Assembly: GCA_035546855.1 (NCBI GenBank)
Contig: DASZVY010000004.1
Coordinates: 25,774-89,773, forward strand
Length of the DNA stretch: 64,000 nucleotides
Origin: Nitrobacter sp035546855
Lineage (GTDB): Bacteria; Pseudomonadota; Alphaproteobacteria; Rhizobiales; Xanthobacteraceae
Reading direction: 5' to 3'
Within the stretch, counting starts at the first letter, position 1, and the number at the start of each line of letters is the position of its first letter. A program made the position numbers and the translations under genes. A model generated the notes under the pieces. The model was not told the DNA's origin. It did no database searches and saw nothing but the letters and a program-made list of their open reading frames with translations. Positions 18,269 to 26,846 of this stretch are shown here, one piece after another.

Positions 18269-19729
18269 ATGGAAACGGTGACAAGTCGCGAGCAGGTGTA
18301 CCCCGATACAAAGTTGTTCATCGATGGATCCTGGCGGGACGGAACGAGCGGAAAGGTCGAGCCCGTCCTTAATCCGGCGACGGGAAAATTTATCGGAACG
18401 GTCGCGCACGCGTCTATCCTCGATCTCGACCACGCACTTGAGTCCGCCGTGCGCGGGTTCGAATTGTGGCGGAGGACGTCTTCCTTCGAGCGATACAAAT
18501 TGATGCGTGGGGCTGCCGAAAAGCTCCGCGAGCGAGCCGCCTCAATCGCGCGTATCATGACGCTCGAGCAAGGCAAGCCGCTGGGCGAGGCGAAGATGGA
18601 GGTGTTGCTCGGCGCAGACATCATCGACTGGTTCGCGGAGGAGGCGCGTCGATCCTACGGTCGGACCATTCCGTCTCGTTCCGGCGCCGTACAGCAGGTC
18701 GTGATCCGCGAGCCAGTTGGGCCTGTCGCCGCCTTCACGCCGTGGAATTTTCCGATCAACCAAGCCGTCAGAAAGATATCAGCTGCGATGGCGGCCGGGT
18801 GCTCCGTGATTCTGAAGGGACCCGAAGAAACGCCGGCAAGTTGTGCAGCTCTGGTCAATGCTTATGTCGATGCCGGCTTGCCCTCCGGTGTCCTCAATCT
18901 CGTTTTCGGTGTGCCGTCCGACATATCGGAATACTTGATTGCCCACCCTGTCATTCGCAAGATTTCGTTCACGGGTTCGACGCCAGTCGGGAAGCGGCTT
19001 GCGGCTCTCGCTGGAAGTCACATGAAGCGCGTTACGATGGAGCTAGGTGGACATGCGCCTGCGCTAGTCTTCGAGGACGCAGATGTCAAACAAGCGGCAA
19101 AATTGCTGTCCGCGGCAAAGTTCAGGAATGCCGGCCAGGTTTGTGTTTCTCCGACCCGGTTCATGGTCCATGAACGGGTCTACGACGACTTCGTTGAACA
19201 ATTCACCGCTGCTGCCAAAGCTCTCGTCGTCGGCGACGGCCTCGACGAAGCGACCCAAATGGGACCACTAGCTAATCTCCGTCGAGCCGAGGCGATGGAC
19301 GCGCTGGTCTCGGACGCCGTTCAGCGCGGCGCGCGCATCCGGACAGGTGGGAGGCGCCTGCGCAACGATGGCTTCTTCTTTCAACCGACGGTTCTGACGG
19401 ACGTGCCTCTCGACTCGCGCATTATGAACGAGGAGCCATTCGGCCCTGTTGTGCCAATCGCGTCGTTCTCGACATTCGAGGATGCCATGGTCGAAGCGAA
19501 TCGGCTCCCTTATGGCCTTGCTGCATATGCGTATACGAAGTCAGCGGCGACGATCGGCGCGCTCGGCTCGATCGTGGAGAGTGGAATGGTGTCGATCAAC
19601 CACCAAGGCCTTGCCTTACCGGAGACTCCCTTCGGAGGAATCAAGGACTCCGGATACGGTTCGGAAGGTGGTACAGAAGCGATGGGCGCTTATCTCAACA
19701 CTAAGTTCCTGACCCAGATGCACGGTTAG
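18269..19729 (+). CDS. NAD(P)-dependent aldehyde dehydrogenase (succinate-semialdehyde dehydrogenase-like)
   Basis: A 486-residue aldehyde dehydrogenase. The NAD-binding FTPWNFPINQ is at 156-165, the general base Glu258 is in MELGG, and the nucleophile Cys292 is in NAGQVC. The C-terminal EEPFGPVVPI and PFGGIKDSGYG segments are standard. It is closest in pattern to GabD-type succinate-semialdehyde or related dehydrogenases, though homologues oxidise many aldehydes. It follows the acyl-CoA ligase by 20 bases. It could oxidise the aldehyde made by the GMC enzyme at 6284 to an acid. Confidence 0.9.
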   Translation: METVTSREQVYPDTKLFIDGSWRDGTSGKVEPVLNPATGKFIGTVAHASILDLDHALESAVRGFELWRRTSSFERYKLMRGAAEKLRERAASIARIMTLEQGKPLGEAKMEVLLGADIIDWFAEEARRSYGRTIPSRSGAVQQVVIREPVGPVAAFTPWNFPINQAVRKISAAMAAGCSVILKGPEETPASCAALVNAYVDAGLPSGVLNLVFGVPSDISEYLIAHPVIRKISFTGSTPVGKRLAALAGSHMKRVTMELGGHAPALVFEDADVKQAAKLLSAAKFRNAGQVCVSPTRFMVHERVYDDFVEQFTAAAKALVVGDGLDEATQMGPLANLRRAEAMDALVSDAVQRGARIRTGGRRLRNDGFFFQPTVLTDVPLDSRIMNEEPFGPVVPIASFSTFEDAMVEANRLPYGLAAYAYTKSAATIGALGSIVESGMVSINHQGLALPETPFGGIKDSGYGSEGGTEAMGAYLNTKFLTQMHG

Positions 19730-19856
19730 CATGCGCGATCGGCAATGCTGATACGCCGTCGCGGAGCATGCGTCGCGCAGGTCAAACCTCGCGACGGTCC
19801 TTCGCCGCGCCAGACTCTAGGGCCCAAAGATCCAACGCCTAAAGCGAGTTAGCGAA

Positions 19857-20726
19857 GTGTTGTTGACCATCGACCGCGTTCAGATCGCGACGCCGGATGC
19901 CAAAAGTGCCGCGGAGATGTGGCGTCGCCGATTGGGGGCGGAACAAGTCTCTGCGGATCGGGTCCGGGGATTGGGCGCCAAACGAGTGACATTGCGTGCC
20001 GGGACCGGCGAGATTGAGTTGTTGGAGCCGGAAGGCAACGGCGTTGTCGCGGACGAACTGGCAAGACGCGGGCGATCTCATCTATTCGGCGCCGGCGCGA
20101 CCTCACTCGACCCGCGTGCACTGGTGCATCATGCCACGTCGGTCGGAGTTGAGCATCAGCACGAAAATGGCCAGGATTTTCTCCGGTTCAAAATCGAGGG
20201 GAAGCCGGTCCATTTCGTAATCTCTCCCCCGCGTACGGTGGAGCCGGTCGGCGGGATTGATTTCCTTTATGAGGTGACTTTGCTCGCGGCCGACCAGGCA
20301 GCCGCGGTAACGCGCTTCGCCGAAGTCTTTCGTCTTGATACACGGAATTTCGTGACGATTACCTCGGAGCTCTTTGGCTATACGGGCGTCCTCACTCTCT
20401 TCGCGCCTGATCGCCTCGACCGATTTGAAGTCATCACGCCGACGGACTTCACCAAGACGCTCGGCAGGTATCACGCCCGCCAAGGCTCGTCTTTCTATAT
20501 GGCGTATGCCGAAAGCCGAGAGATCGGTCGCATCGAAAGATCGGCGAAGGCGGACGACGTGGGACACACGCTGGATCCGCGCGAGGAGAAGCGGAGCGGT
20601 CGAGATCCGGAGCAACTCTGGCTTCATCCTCCGGCCCTTGGCGGAATGATGCTAGGGCTATCGCGGCCGACGCTTGGTTGGCGCTGGTCGGGCCACCCTG
20701 AGAGGGTCGTGGCGTTAGTGCAATAG
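19857..20726 (+). CDS. VOC (glyoxalase/dioxygenase fold) protein
   Basis: A 289-residue protein beginning LTIDRVQIATPDAKSAAEMW, with a second repeat starting near residue 135 (GGIDFLYEVTLLAADQ), so it carries two VOC-type modules. VOC proteins bind a metal and include glyoxalases, extradiol dioxygenases and isomerases. Candidate ligands are His and Glu residues in the second half, but I cannot assign them. The start is GTG at 19857 with only a weak ribosome site. It lies between the aldehyde dehydrogenase and glcD genes in one direction, so it is probably part of the same pathway. Its reaction is not known. Confidence 0.6.
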   Translation: MLLTIDRVQIATPDAKSAAEMWRRRLGAEQVSADRVRGLGAKRVTLRAGTGEIELLEPEGNGVVADELARRGRSHLFGAGATSLDPRALVHHATSVGVEHQHENGQDFLRFKIEGKPVHFVISPPRTVEPVGGIDFLYEVTLLAADQAAAVTRFAEVFRLDTRNFVTITSELFGYTGVLTLFAPDRLDRFEVITPTDFTKTLGRYHARQGSSFYMAYAESREIGRIERSAKADDVGHTLDPREEKRSGRDPEQLWLHPPALGGMMLGLSRPTLGWRWSGHPERVVALVQ

Positions 20727-20813
20727 AAGCTCGATGGTGGATGCGTCGGGCTTATGTCGATTGCATCAGGCCGCGACTGACCCATCGGAAAAATATCCGA
20801 TGACGAGGATACG

Positions 20814-22250
20814 ATGAGCAAAATTAGGTTCACCGAACCAAATCGAGAAATCCTCGCGCGCCGAGATTCAATCATAAACGATCTAACCCGCCTTGTTGAC
20901 CCCGCTGGGCTAATAACGTCGACGGACGAGTGTCGGGCTTATGAGACAGATGCGTTGACGGCCTATCGCAAGATGCCGCTCGCCGTCGTCCTACCGAAGA
21001 CGACCGAAGAGGTGAGTGCCGTTTTGAAATACTGTCACGACACCGGCGTCAAGGTCGTGCCGCGCGGCGCAGGTACGTCTCTCGCCGGCGGGGCAATTCC
21101 GAGTGAAGACGCCGTCGTTCTCGGACTTTCAAAGATGAATCGGGTGCTCGCGGTCAACTACGATGACCGCTTCATCCGCGTCGAAGCGGGAGTCACAAAT
21201 TTGAGCGTAACGGCGGTGGTGGCGGAGAACGGCTTCTTCTATGCGCCAGACCCTTCCTCTCAACTTGCCTGCACGATCGGAGGCAACATTGCCAACAACT
21301 CCGGAGGCGCGCATTGCCTGAAGTATGGAGTCACGACCAATAACCTCCTCGGCGTAAGGATGGTACTGATCGATGGATCGATCATCGATCTCGGCGGTGA
21401 CTATCTCGATAGCGCTGGACTCGATCTGCTGGGCCTGGTCGTCGGCTCCGAGGGGCAGCTCGGGATAGTGACCGAAGCGACCCTCCGAATTCTGAAATCG
21501 GCCGAGGGAGCGCGCCCGGTTCTGTTCGGTTTCCCGTCTTGCGAGGGAGCGGGCAAGGCGGTTGCGGACGTCATTGCCGCCGGTATCATTCCCGTAGCCA
21601 TCGAATACATGGACAAGGCCGCCATCGAGATCTGCGAGGCCTTCGCCAAGGCCGGCTATCCGCTCGATGTCGAGGCCCTTCTGATTGTAGAGGTCGAAGG
21701 GTCCGACGCCGAGATGGACGCGACGCTGGCGGACATCACCGCCATCGCTCGTGCGAATGGTGCGACGACAGTGCGCGAGAGCAGGTCGGCAATTGAGACG
21801 GCGGCAATCTGGAAGGGGCGGAAGTCGGCTTTCGGTGCGACCGGGCGAGTCGCTGACTATTTGTGCATGGACGGCACGGTGCCGACCGGCAAGCTGTCGT
21901 ACGTTTTGGCGGAGATCTCCAAGATCGTACAGCGACACGGATTGCGTGTCGCGAATGTTTTCCATGCCGGTGACGGCAACATGCATCCGCTCATCCTCTA
22001 CAACGCGAACGATCCGTCGCAGCAGTCGAAGGCGGAAGCAGCGGGAGATGACATTCTCAGGCTCTGCGTTGAAGTTGGTGGGTGCCTGACGGGCGAGCAC
22101 GGTGTCGGTATCGAGAAGCGTGATCTAATGCGCTGCCAGTTTGACGATGCCGATCTGGCTCAACAGATTCGGGTGCGCGCCGCGTTCGATCCGCGATGGC
22201 TGCTCAATACGGATAAGGTGTTTCCCCTCGATTTTCGATGTCAAGGTTAG
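20814..22250 (+). CDS. glcD: Glycolate oxidase subunit GlcD (FAD-linked)
   Basis: A 478-residue flavoprotein of the PCMH/VAO family. The FAD pyrophosphate-binding PRGAGTSLAGGA is at 83-94, with TIGGNIANNSGGAHCLKYG near 158-176 and VGSEGQLGIVTEATL near 212-226. The C-terminal GEHGVGIEKR is near 436-445. GlcD is the catalytic subunit that oxidises glycolate to glyoxylate. glcE and glcF follow 15 and 16 bases after each preceding stop, making a complete three-subunit enzyme. The family also covers D-lactate dehydrogenases, but the glcDEF order favours glycolate or a close 2-hydroxyacid. Confidence 0.9.
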   Translation: MSKIRFTEPNREILARRDSIINDLTRLVDPAGLITSTDECRAYETDALTAYRKMPLAVVLPKTTEEVSAVLKYCHDTGVKVVPRGAGTSLAGGAIPSEDAVVLGLSKMNRVLAVNYDDRFIRVEAGVTNLSVTAVVAENGFFYAPDPSSQLACTIGGNIANNSGGAHCLKYGVTTNNLLGVRMVLIDGSIIDLGGDYLDSAGLDLLGLVVGSEGQLGIVTEATLRILKSAEGARPVLFGFPSCEGAGKAVADVIAAGIIPVAIEYMDKAAIEICEAFAKAGYPLDVEALLIVEVEGSDAEMDATLADITAIARANGATTVRESRSAIETAAIWKGRKSAFGATGRVADYLCMDGTVPTGKLSYVLAEISKIVQRHGLRVANVFHAGDGNMHPLILYNANDPSQQSKAEAAGDDILRLCVEVGGCLTGEHGVGIEKRDLMRCQFDDADLAQQIRVRAAFDPRWLLNTDKVFPLDFRCQG

Positions 22251-22265
22251 GGTGACGGGAGTGTG

Positions 22266-23456
22266 ATGACCGATTGCTATAAGCCGCGCGACGAGTGCGG
22301 ACTGTCGTCTGCCATCAAGGATGCGGCTACAGCAAAGATGCCTCTCGTCGTGCGCGGCGCCGGCTCCAAGTCGGCGATGGGCCGACCGCTGGGTGGATAC
22401 GCTATGCCTCTAACGACCGAGCGCATGCGCGGAGTTTCACTTTATGAGCCGACAGAGCTCGTCATCGGTGCTTTGCCTGGAACGCCGGTTTCCGAAATCG
22501 ATCGGATGCTCGCCAAGCACAACCAGATGCTTCCGTTCGAGCCGATGGATCATCGTGTGTTGTTCGGGACGAGCGCAGAGCCGACAATCGGAGGTATTGT
22601 CGCCGGGAATGTTTCGGGTCCGCGTCGTGTCGCGGTCGGAGCTTGTCGCGACAGCCTGATCGGCGTTCGCTTGGTCACGGGCCGCGGAGACATCGTGAAA
22701 TCCGGCGGGCGCGTGATGAAGAATGTCACCGGGCTCGATTTGGTCAAGCTGACCTGCGGTGCGTGGGGCACGCTCGGCGTTTTGAGCGAAGCCATCTTCA
22801 AGGTGTTGCCGAAGCCGGCGCGTTCCCTATCGCTGGGATTGCGCGGCTTGGACGACATGACAGCGATTTCGGCGCTAACCGCAGCGCTCGGGTCGACTTT
22901 CGCGGTCTCGGCGGCGGCGCATATCCCGGCGAGTATTGGGTCGGACTCGACTACGATCGTTCGACTAGAGGGGTCCGAGGGCTCGGTAGCCTACGGATCC
23001 CGCGAACTTGCCAGGCTCTGGTGCTCCTTTGGGCTGCCCGACCTGATCGAAGGGGATGAAAGCGCAAACTTTTGGTTGCGCATCCGCGACGCGCACTGGC
23101 TGGCTCAGCCAATGGATCGTTCCATTTGGCGGTTGTCCTTGGCCCCCTCCAAAGCGCCGCGTGCTCTTGCTGACATCCGGCGAAAACTCGGCGTGCGGTA
23201 TTTCTACGACTGGGGCGGTGGTCTCGTGTGGCTCGCGGTCGTGGGCGCTGACGATGCGGGAGCGTCGGTCGTTCGGGAAGCTATGGTCAATACCGGTGGG
23301 CACGCCACACTCGTACGGGCTTCATCGGAGATTCGCCGCAGGATCGATGTGTTCGAGCCGCTTCCTCCTGCGGTGCTCAAGTTGACGCAGGAAATCAAGA
23401 AATCTTTCGATCCTGACCGCGTTCTAAATTTCGGCAGGATGTACGCCGGTATCTGA
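22266..23456 (+). CDS. glcE: Glycolate oxidase subunit GlcE (FAD-binding)
   Basis: A 396-residue PCMH-type FAD protein, shorter and more divergent than GlcD, as expected for GlcE. The FAD-binding region has VVRGAGSKSAMGRP near residues 28-41, then TIGGIVAGNVSGPRR near 105-119 and GRVMKNVTGLDLVKL near 150-165. I chose ATG 22266, with GACGGGA five bases upstream; a GTG at 22263 would add one residue. GlcE is needed together with GlcD and GlcF for activity, and the gene lies between them in the same direction. Confidence 0.88.
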   Translation: MTDCYKPRDECGLSSAIKDAATAKMPLVVRGAGSKSAMGRPLGGYAMPLTTERMRGVSLYEPTELVIGALPGTPVSEIDRMLAKHNQMLPFEPMDHRVLFGTSAEPTIGGIVAGNVSGPRRVAVGACRDSLIGVRLVTGRGDIVKSGGRVMKNVTGLDLVKLTCGAWGTLGVLSEAIFKVLPKPARSLSLGLRGLDDMTAISALTAALGSTFAVSAAAHIPASIGSDSTTIVRLEGSEGSVAYGSRELARLWCSFGLPDLIEGDESANFWLRIRDAHWLAQPMDRSIWRLSLAPSKAPRALADIRRKLGVRYFYDWGGGLVWLAVVGADDAGASVVREAMVNTGGHATLVRASSEIRRRIDVFEPLPPAVLKLTQEIKKSFDPDRVLNFGRMYAGI

Positions 23457-23472
23457 GGCGAGGCGGACTGGT

Positions 23473-24780
23473 ATGCAAACAAACTTCTCGCTGACGGCCT
23501 TGGCCGATGCACATGTAAGCGAGTCAGAAAAAATCCTCCGTGCCTGTGTGCATTGCGGCTTTTGTACTGCGACATGCCCGACATATCTGCTTCTTGGTGA
23601 CGAAGCGGACAGTCCGCGCGGGCGCATCTATCTGATCAAGGACATGTTGGAGGAGGAAAAGCCGGCGACCCCTCAGGTCGTCGAGCATATCGATCGATGT
23701 CTGACGTGTCTTTCCTGCATGACGACCTGTCCGTCCGGCGTGCACTACATGCACCTGGTCGATCACGCGCGAGCCCATATCGCCCGAACCTATACGCGTC
23801 CTCTGCCTGATCGGTTGCTTCGAGGCATGTTGGCGAAGGTGCTGCCGTTTCCGGGCCGACTTAGGTTGGCTTTACGCGTGGCTACCGTGAGCAGGCCGAT
23901 CAGAAAGTGGCTCGCCAATCTTCCCGGCGGCGCGCAACTCGCCGCGATGATTGAACTTTCGTCGTCATTCAAGCGAAGAAGGCCGACCCGAAGGTTACCG
24001 GGCGCGACCGTCGATAGGCCGCGCGGTCGGGTTGCGCTTCTGAGCGGATGTGCCCAGCAGGTCCTCGGCCAGAACATCAACGAGGCTGCAATCCGGTTGT
24101 TGACGCGTCACGGTATCGAAGTAGTTCAACCGATCGACGAAGGGTGCTGCGGAGCTCTCGTGCAGCACTTGGGATACGAAAGTCGGGCGCTGGATGCGGC
24201 TCGACACAACGTGGATGTATGGACACGCGAAATCGAGAACGGCGGCCTCGACGCCATCGTGGTTACGACGTCCGGTTGCGGAACGGTCATTAAAGATTAT
24301 GGCTTCCTACTTCGCAACGATAACGCCTACGCTCAGAAAGCCGTACGGATCTCGGCTCTAGCGCGGGACATCACAGAATTCTTGCATGAATTACCGCTTC
24401 AAGACGGTGTTCGGACTACCGGCCAGGTCGTGGCTTACCATTCGGCATGCTCGATGCAGCATGGACAGCAGGTTAGAGATCAGCCGAAGTCACTTTTGAG
24501 GCGAATGGGGTTTGTAGTGAGAGAAGTACCGGAAGGCCACATATGTTGCGGCTCCGCCGGAACATACAACGTACTGCAGCCTGAGATCGCCAATCGACTG
24601 CGCGCACGAAAGGTCACCAACATTGAGAAGGTCAAACCGCAAATCATTGCGAGTGGAAATCTCGGCTGCATAACGCAGATTGGTGCTGGAACACGCATTC
24701 CAGTCGTCCACACGGTGGAGTTGGTCGATTGGGCGATGGGCGGCCCGTTGCCTGACGTCCTAAAGGGGTGCTTGGGCTAG
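23473..24780 (+). CDS. glcF: Glycolate oxidase iron-sulfur subunit GlcF
   Basis: A 435-residue protein with two ferredoxin-type 4Fe-4S motifs: Cys25, 28, 31 and 35 in CVHCGFCTATCP, and Cys76, 79, 82 and 86 in CLTCLSCMTTCP. Two CCG-domain repeats follow, around DEGCCGALVQHLG near residue 220 and GHICCGSAGTYN near 357. GlcF passes electrons from the flavin subunits to the quinone pool at the membrane. It is the last gene of the rightward run and meets the leftward ABC transporter operon with 27 bases between stops. Confidence 0.92.
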   Translation: MQTNFSLTALADAHVSESEKILRACVHCGFCTATCPTYLLLGDEADSPRGRIYLIKDMLEEEKPATPQVVEHIDRCLTCLSCMTTCPSGVHYMHLVDHARAHIARTYTRPLPDRLLRGMLAKVLPFPGRLRLALRVATVSRPIRKWLANLPGGAQLAAMIELSSSFKRRRPTRRLPGATVDRPRGRVALLSGCAQQVLGQNINEAAIRLLTRHGIEVVQPIDEGCCGALVQHLGYESRALDAARHNVDVWTREIENGGLDAIVVTTSGCGTVIKDYGFLLRNDNAYAQKAVRISALARDITEFLHELPLQDGVRTTGQVVAYHSACSMQHGQQVRDQPKSLLRRMGFVVREVPEGHICCGSAGTYNVLQPEIANRLRARKVTNIEKVKPQIIASGNLGCITQIGAGTRIPVVHTVELVDWAMGGPLPDVLKGCLG

Positions 24781-24807
24781 GTGCGGACAAGCGACCGCTC
24801 TGACGTC

Positions 24808-25848
24808 CTAGTTTGGATTGCCATTTCCGTCCATCGCGGCTTCGATTGCCTTATTGGCTGCTGTCTCATCATACAGATGGCAGGCGATCTGCCGATTGCC
24901 GTGCAACCGCAGCGGCGGAATTTCGCGGCTGCAGACCGGCATGGCGGACTGACAGCGAGGGTGAAATGGACAGCCGGGCGGGGGGGTGGCGACGCTCGGC
25001 ACCTCGCCCTGAAGGAGCACGTGATCGCGGGCGCGCTCGATTTGCGGGTCCGGCACCGCTACCGCATCGAGAAGAATGCGCGTGTAGGGATGGAGCGGTT
25101 CGCCGTAGAGGTCGTCGCGCGTCGCGATCTCGACGATGCGTCCGAGATACATCACTGCGACCCGATCGCTCATGTGTCGGACGACGCCGAGGTCGTGCGA
25201 GATGAACAGATAGGACAAGCCGAACTGCTCCTTGAGGTCGGAAAACAAGTTCAGAACCTGGGCCTGCACTGAGACGTCGAGAGCTGAGACCGGCTCATCA
25301 CAGATGAGCAGTTTCGGACGCAGTGACAGGGCGCGCGCGATGGCGACCCGCTGACGCTGGCCGCCGCTGAGTTGGTGCGGATAGCGGTCGAGGAAGCGAG
25401 TACCCATTCCGACCGTATCTAGGAGTTCGGCAGCCTTCGCGCGGCGCTCGTGGCCCGATCTGCCGACGCCCTGAATCGCCATCGGTTCGGCGATCAGGTC
25501 GGCGATTGTCATGCGGGGATTTAGCGACCCGAACGGATCCTGGTAGATGATCTGCATCTCACGCCTTAGCGGTCGCATCTGGCGATGACTGAAGCCCGTG
25601 ATATCGCGTCCGTCGAACACGACCCGGCCGCCGCTCGGCGGCGTCAGTTGTAGTATGGCCATGGCCGTGGTGGATTTGCCGCAACCGCTTTCGCCGACGA
25701 GCGAGAGAGTTTCGCCGCGCTGGAGTGTGAGGGATATGCCCTTGACAGCTCGAACGGAGGGGGCGCCCGTTACGCCGAAAGAGGTTGTGCTTGCATAGTC
25801 GACGCACAGGTCCGAGACCTCGAGAATATTCGTTGCTACGTCGTTCAT
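24808..25848 (-). CDS. Oligopeptide-type ABC transporter ATP-binding protein (DppF/OppF)
   Basis: A 346-residue ATPase of the dipeptide/oligopeptide importer class. Walker A GESGCGKST lies near residues 50-58, signature LSGGQRQRVAIAR near 160-172, and Walker B KLLICDEPVSALD near 180-192. A C-terminal oligopeptide-transporter extension holds the Cys-containing CPFHPRCQSAMPVCS, typical of DppF and involved in an Fe-S cluster in some members. The ATG at 25848 overlaps the stop of the previous gene (ATGA); an extension to 25863 is less likely. It is the last gene of a five-gene leftward operon. Confidence 0.9.
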   Translation of the reverse strand: MNDVATNILEVSDLCVDYASTTSFGVTGAPSVRAVKGISLTLQRGETLSLVGESGCGKSTTAMAILQLTPPSGGRVVFDGRDITGFSHRQMRPLRREMQIIYQDPFGSLNPRMTIADLIAEPMAIQGVGRSGHERRAKAAELLDTVGMGTRFLDRYPHQLSGGQRQRVAIARALSLRPKLLICDEPVSALDVSVQAQVLNLFSDLKEQFGLSYLFISHDLGVVRHMSDRVAVMYLGRIVEIATRDDLYGEPLHPYTRILLDAVAVPDPQIERARDHVLLQGEVPSVATPPPGCPFHPRCQSAMPVCSREIPPLRLHGNRQIACHLYDETAANKAIEAAMDGNGNPN

Positions 25849-26843
25849 AGCGGATTCCAGCACGCGAACAGATGGCCGTTCCGTGTGCGTTCGTCGCCGC
25901 TAAGCGGAGGGCGTTCGTCGCACCGTTCGGTCCGACGTGGGCAGCGCGGTGCGAAGGCGCAGCCCCCGGTTCCGTCGGAGGGGGCGGGTGGCTGCCCAGC
26001 GATCGACTCGAGCCGATGAGCGATCGGACCGACGATCTTGGGCACGGAGGCGAGGAGGGCGTGCGTATAAGGATGGCGCCCATCGCGATAGAGGTCGTCG
26101 GCCGCCGCTGTCTCGACGATGCGGCCGGCATACATCACGTTGACCCAGTCGGCGTAGCGCGCCACGACGCCGAGATCGTGCGTGATGAGAAGCAGCGCCC
26201 CGCCCAATCCGCGGGTAAGGTCAGTGAGAAGCGTCAAAATCTGCGCCTGCACGGTGACGTCGAGTGCTGTCGTCGGCTCGTCCGCGATGATGAGTCTTGG
26301 CTCGCAGGAGATCGCGATAGCAACCATGACACGCTGGCGCATACCCCCACTGAGCTGGTGAGGATAGGCCTCGGCTTTGGTCTCTGCATCCGGGATGCGG
26401 ACCTTCTTGAGAAGGTAGATCGCCTGCGCTTTGGCGGCGCTCCAGGACATCCGGCGATGACGCACCAGCGGCTCGGCGATCTGGCGCCAGATGCGCAGGC
26501 TTGGGTTCAGCGCTGTCATCGGCTCCTGGAAAACGATGCCGACCTCGTTGCCTCGGATGTCCCTGATCTGTTTTGGTGACTGCGTCTGCATATCACGGCC
26601 GGAGAGGCGTATTTCGCCGGCCGTGATCTTGATCGGTGGCATTGGCAGTAGATGGGTGAGCGACATCGCGGTGATGCTCTTGCCCGCGCCGCTTTCGCCT
26701 ACGAGCGCCACGACCTGGCCTGAATAGGCCCGGAACGAAACGTCTGCGACAGCACTCAGCTCCGTCTTGCCCGACCAGATGCCCACGCAGAGCCCGCGTA
26801 CATCCAGTATCGGGGGCCCCGACATTTCCAAAGTTCCGTGCAT
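25845..26843 (-). CDS. Oligopeptide-type ABC transporter ATP-binding protein (DppD/OppD)
   Basis: A 332-residue ATPase paired with the DppF-like protein. Walker A GESGAGKSIT lies near residues 49-58, signature LSGGMRQRVMVA near 160-172, and Walker B RLIIADEPTTALD near 181-193. The C-terminal extension carries CAFAPRCPRRTERC. The two ATPases act as a heterodimer. It starts four bases before the binding-protein stop region and overlaps dppF, so the operon is compact. Substrates of this class include peptides, nickel, opines, glutathione and sugars. Confidence 0.9.
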   Translation of the reverse strand: MHGTLEMSGPPILDVRGLCVGIWSGKTELSAVADVSFRAYSGQVVALVGESGAGKSITAMSLTHLLPMPPIKITAGEIRLSGRDMQTQSPKQIRDIRGNEVGIVFQEPMTALNPSLRIWRQIAEPLVRHRRMSWSAAKAQAIYLLKKVRIPDAETKAEAYPHQLSGGMRQRVMVAIAISCEPRLIIADEPTTALDVTVQAQILTLLTDLTRGLGGALLLITHDLGVVARYADWVNVMYAGRIVETAAADDLYRDGRHPYTHALLASVPKIVGPIAHRLESIAGQPPAPSDGTGGCAFAPRCPRRTERCDERPPLSGDERTRNGHLFACWNPL

Positions 26844-26846
26844 CGA

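Noticed and set aside
19771..19796. CGTCGCG / CGCGACG inverted repeat as terminator
   Set aside because: The loop is 12 bases and no T-run follows; genes on both sides seem to be one transcript.
24781..25272. 163-codon plus-strand frame overlapping the DppF-like gene
   Set aside because: It is the mirror of a clear ABC ATPase; its sequence shows no family pattern.
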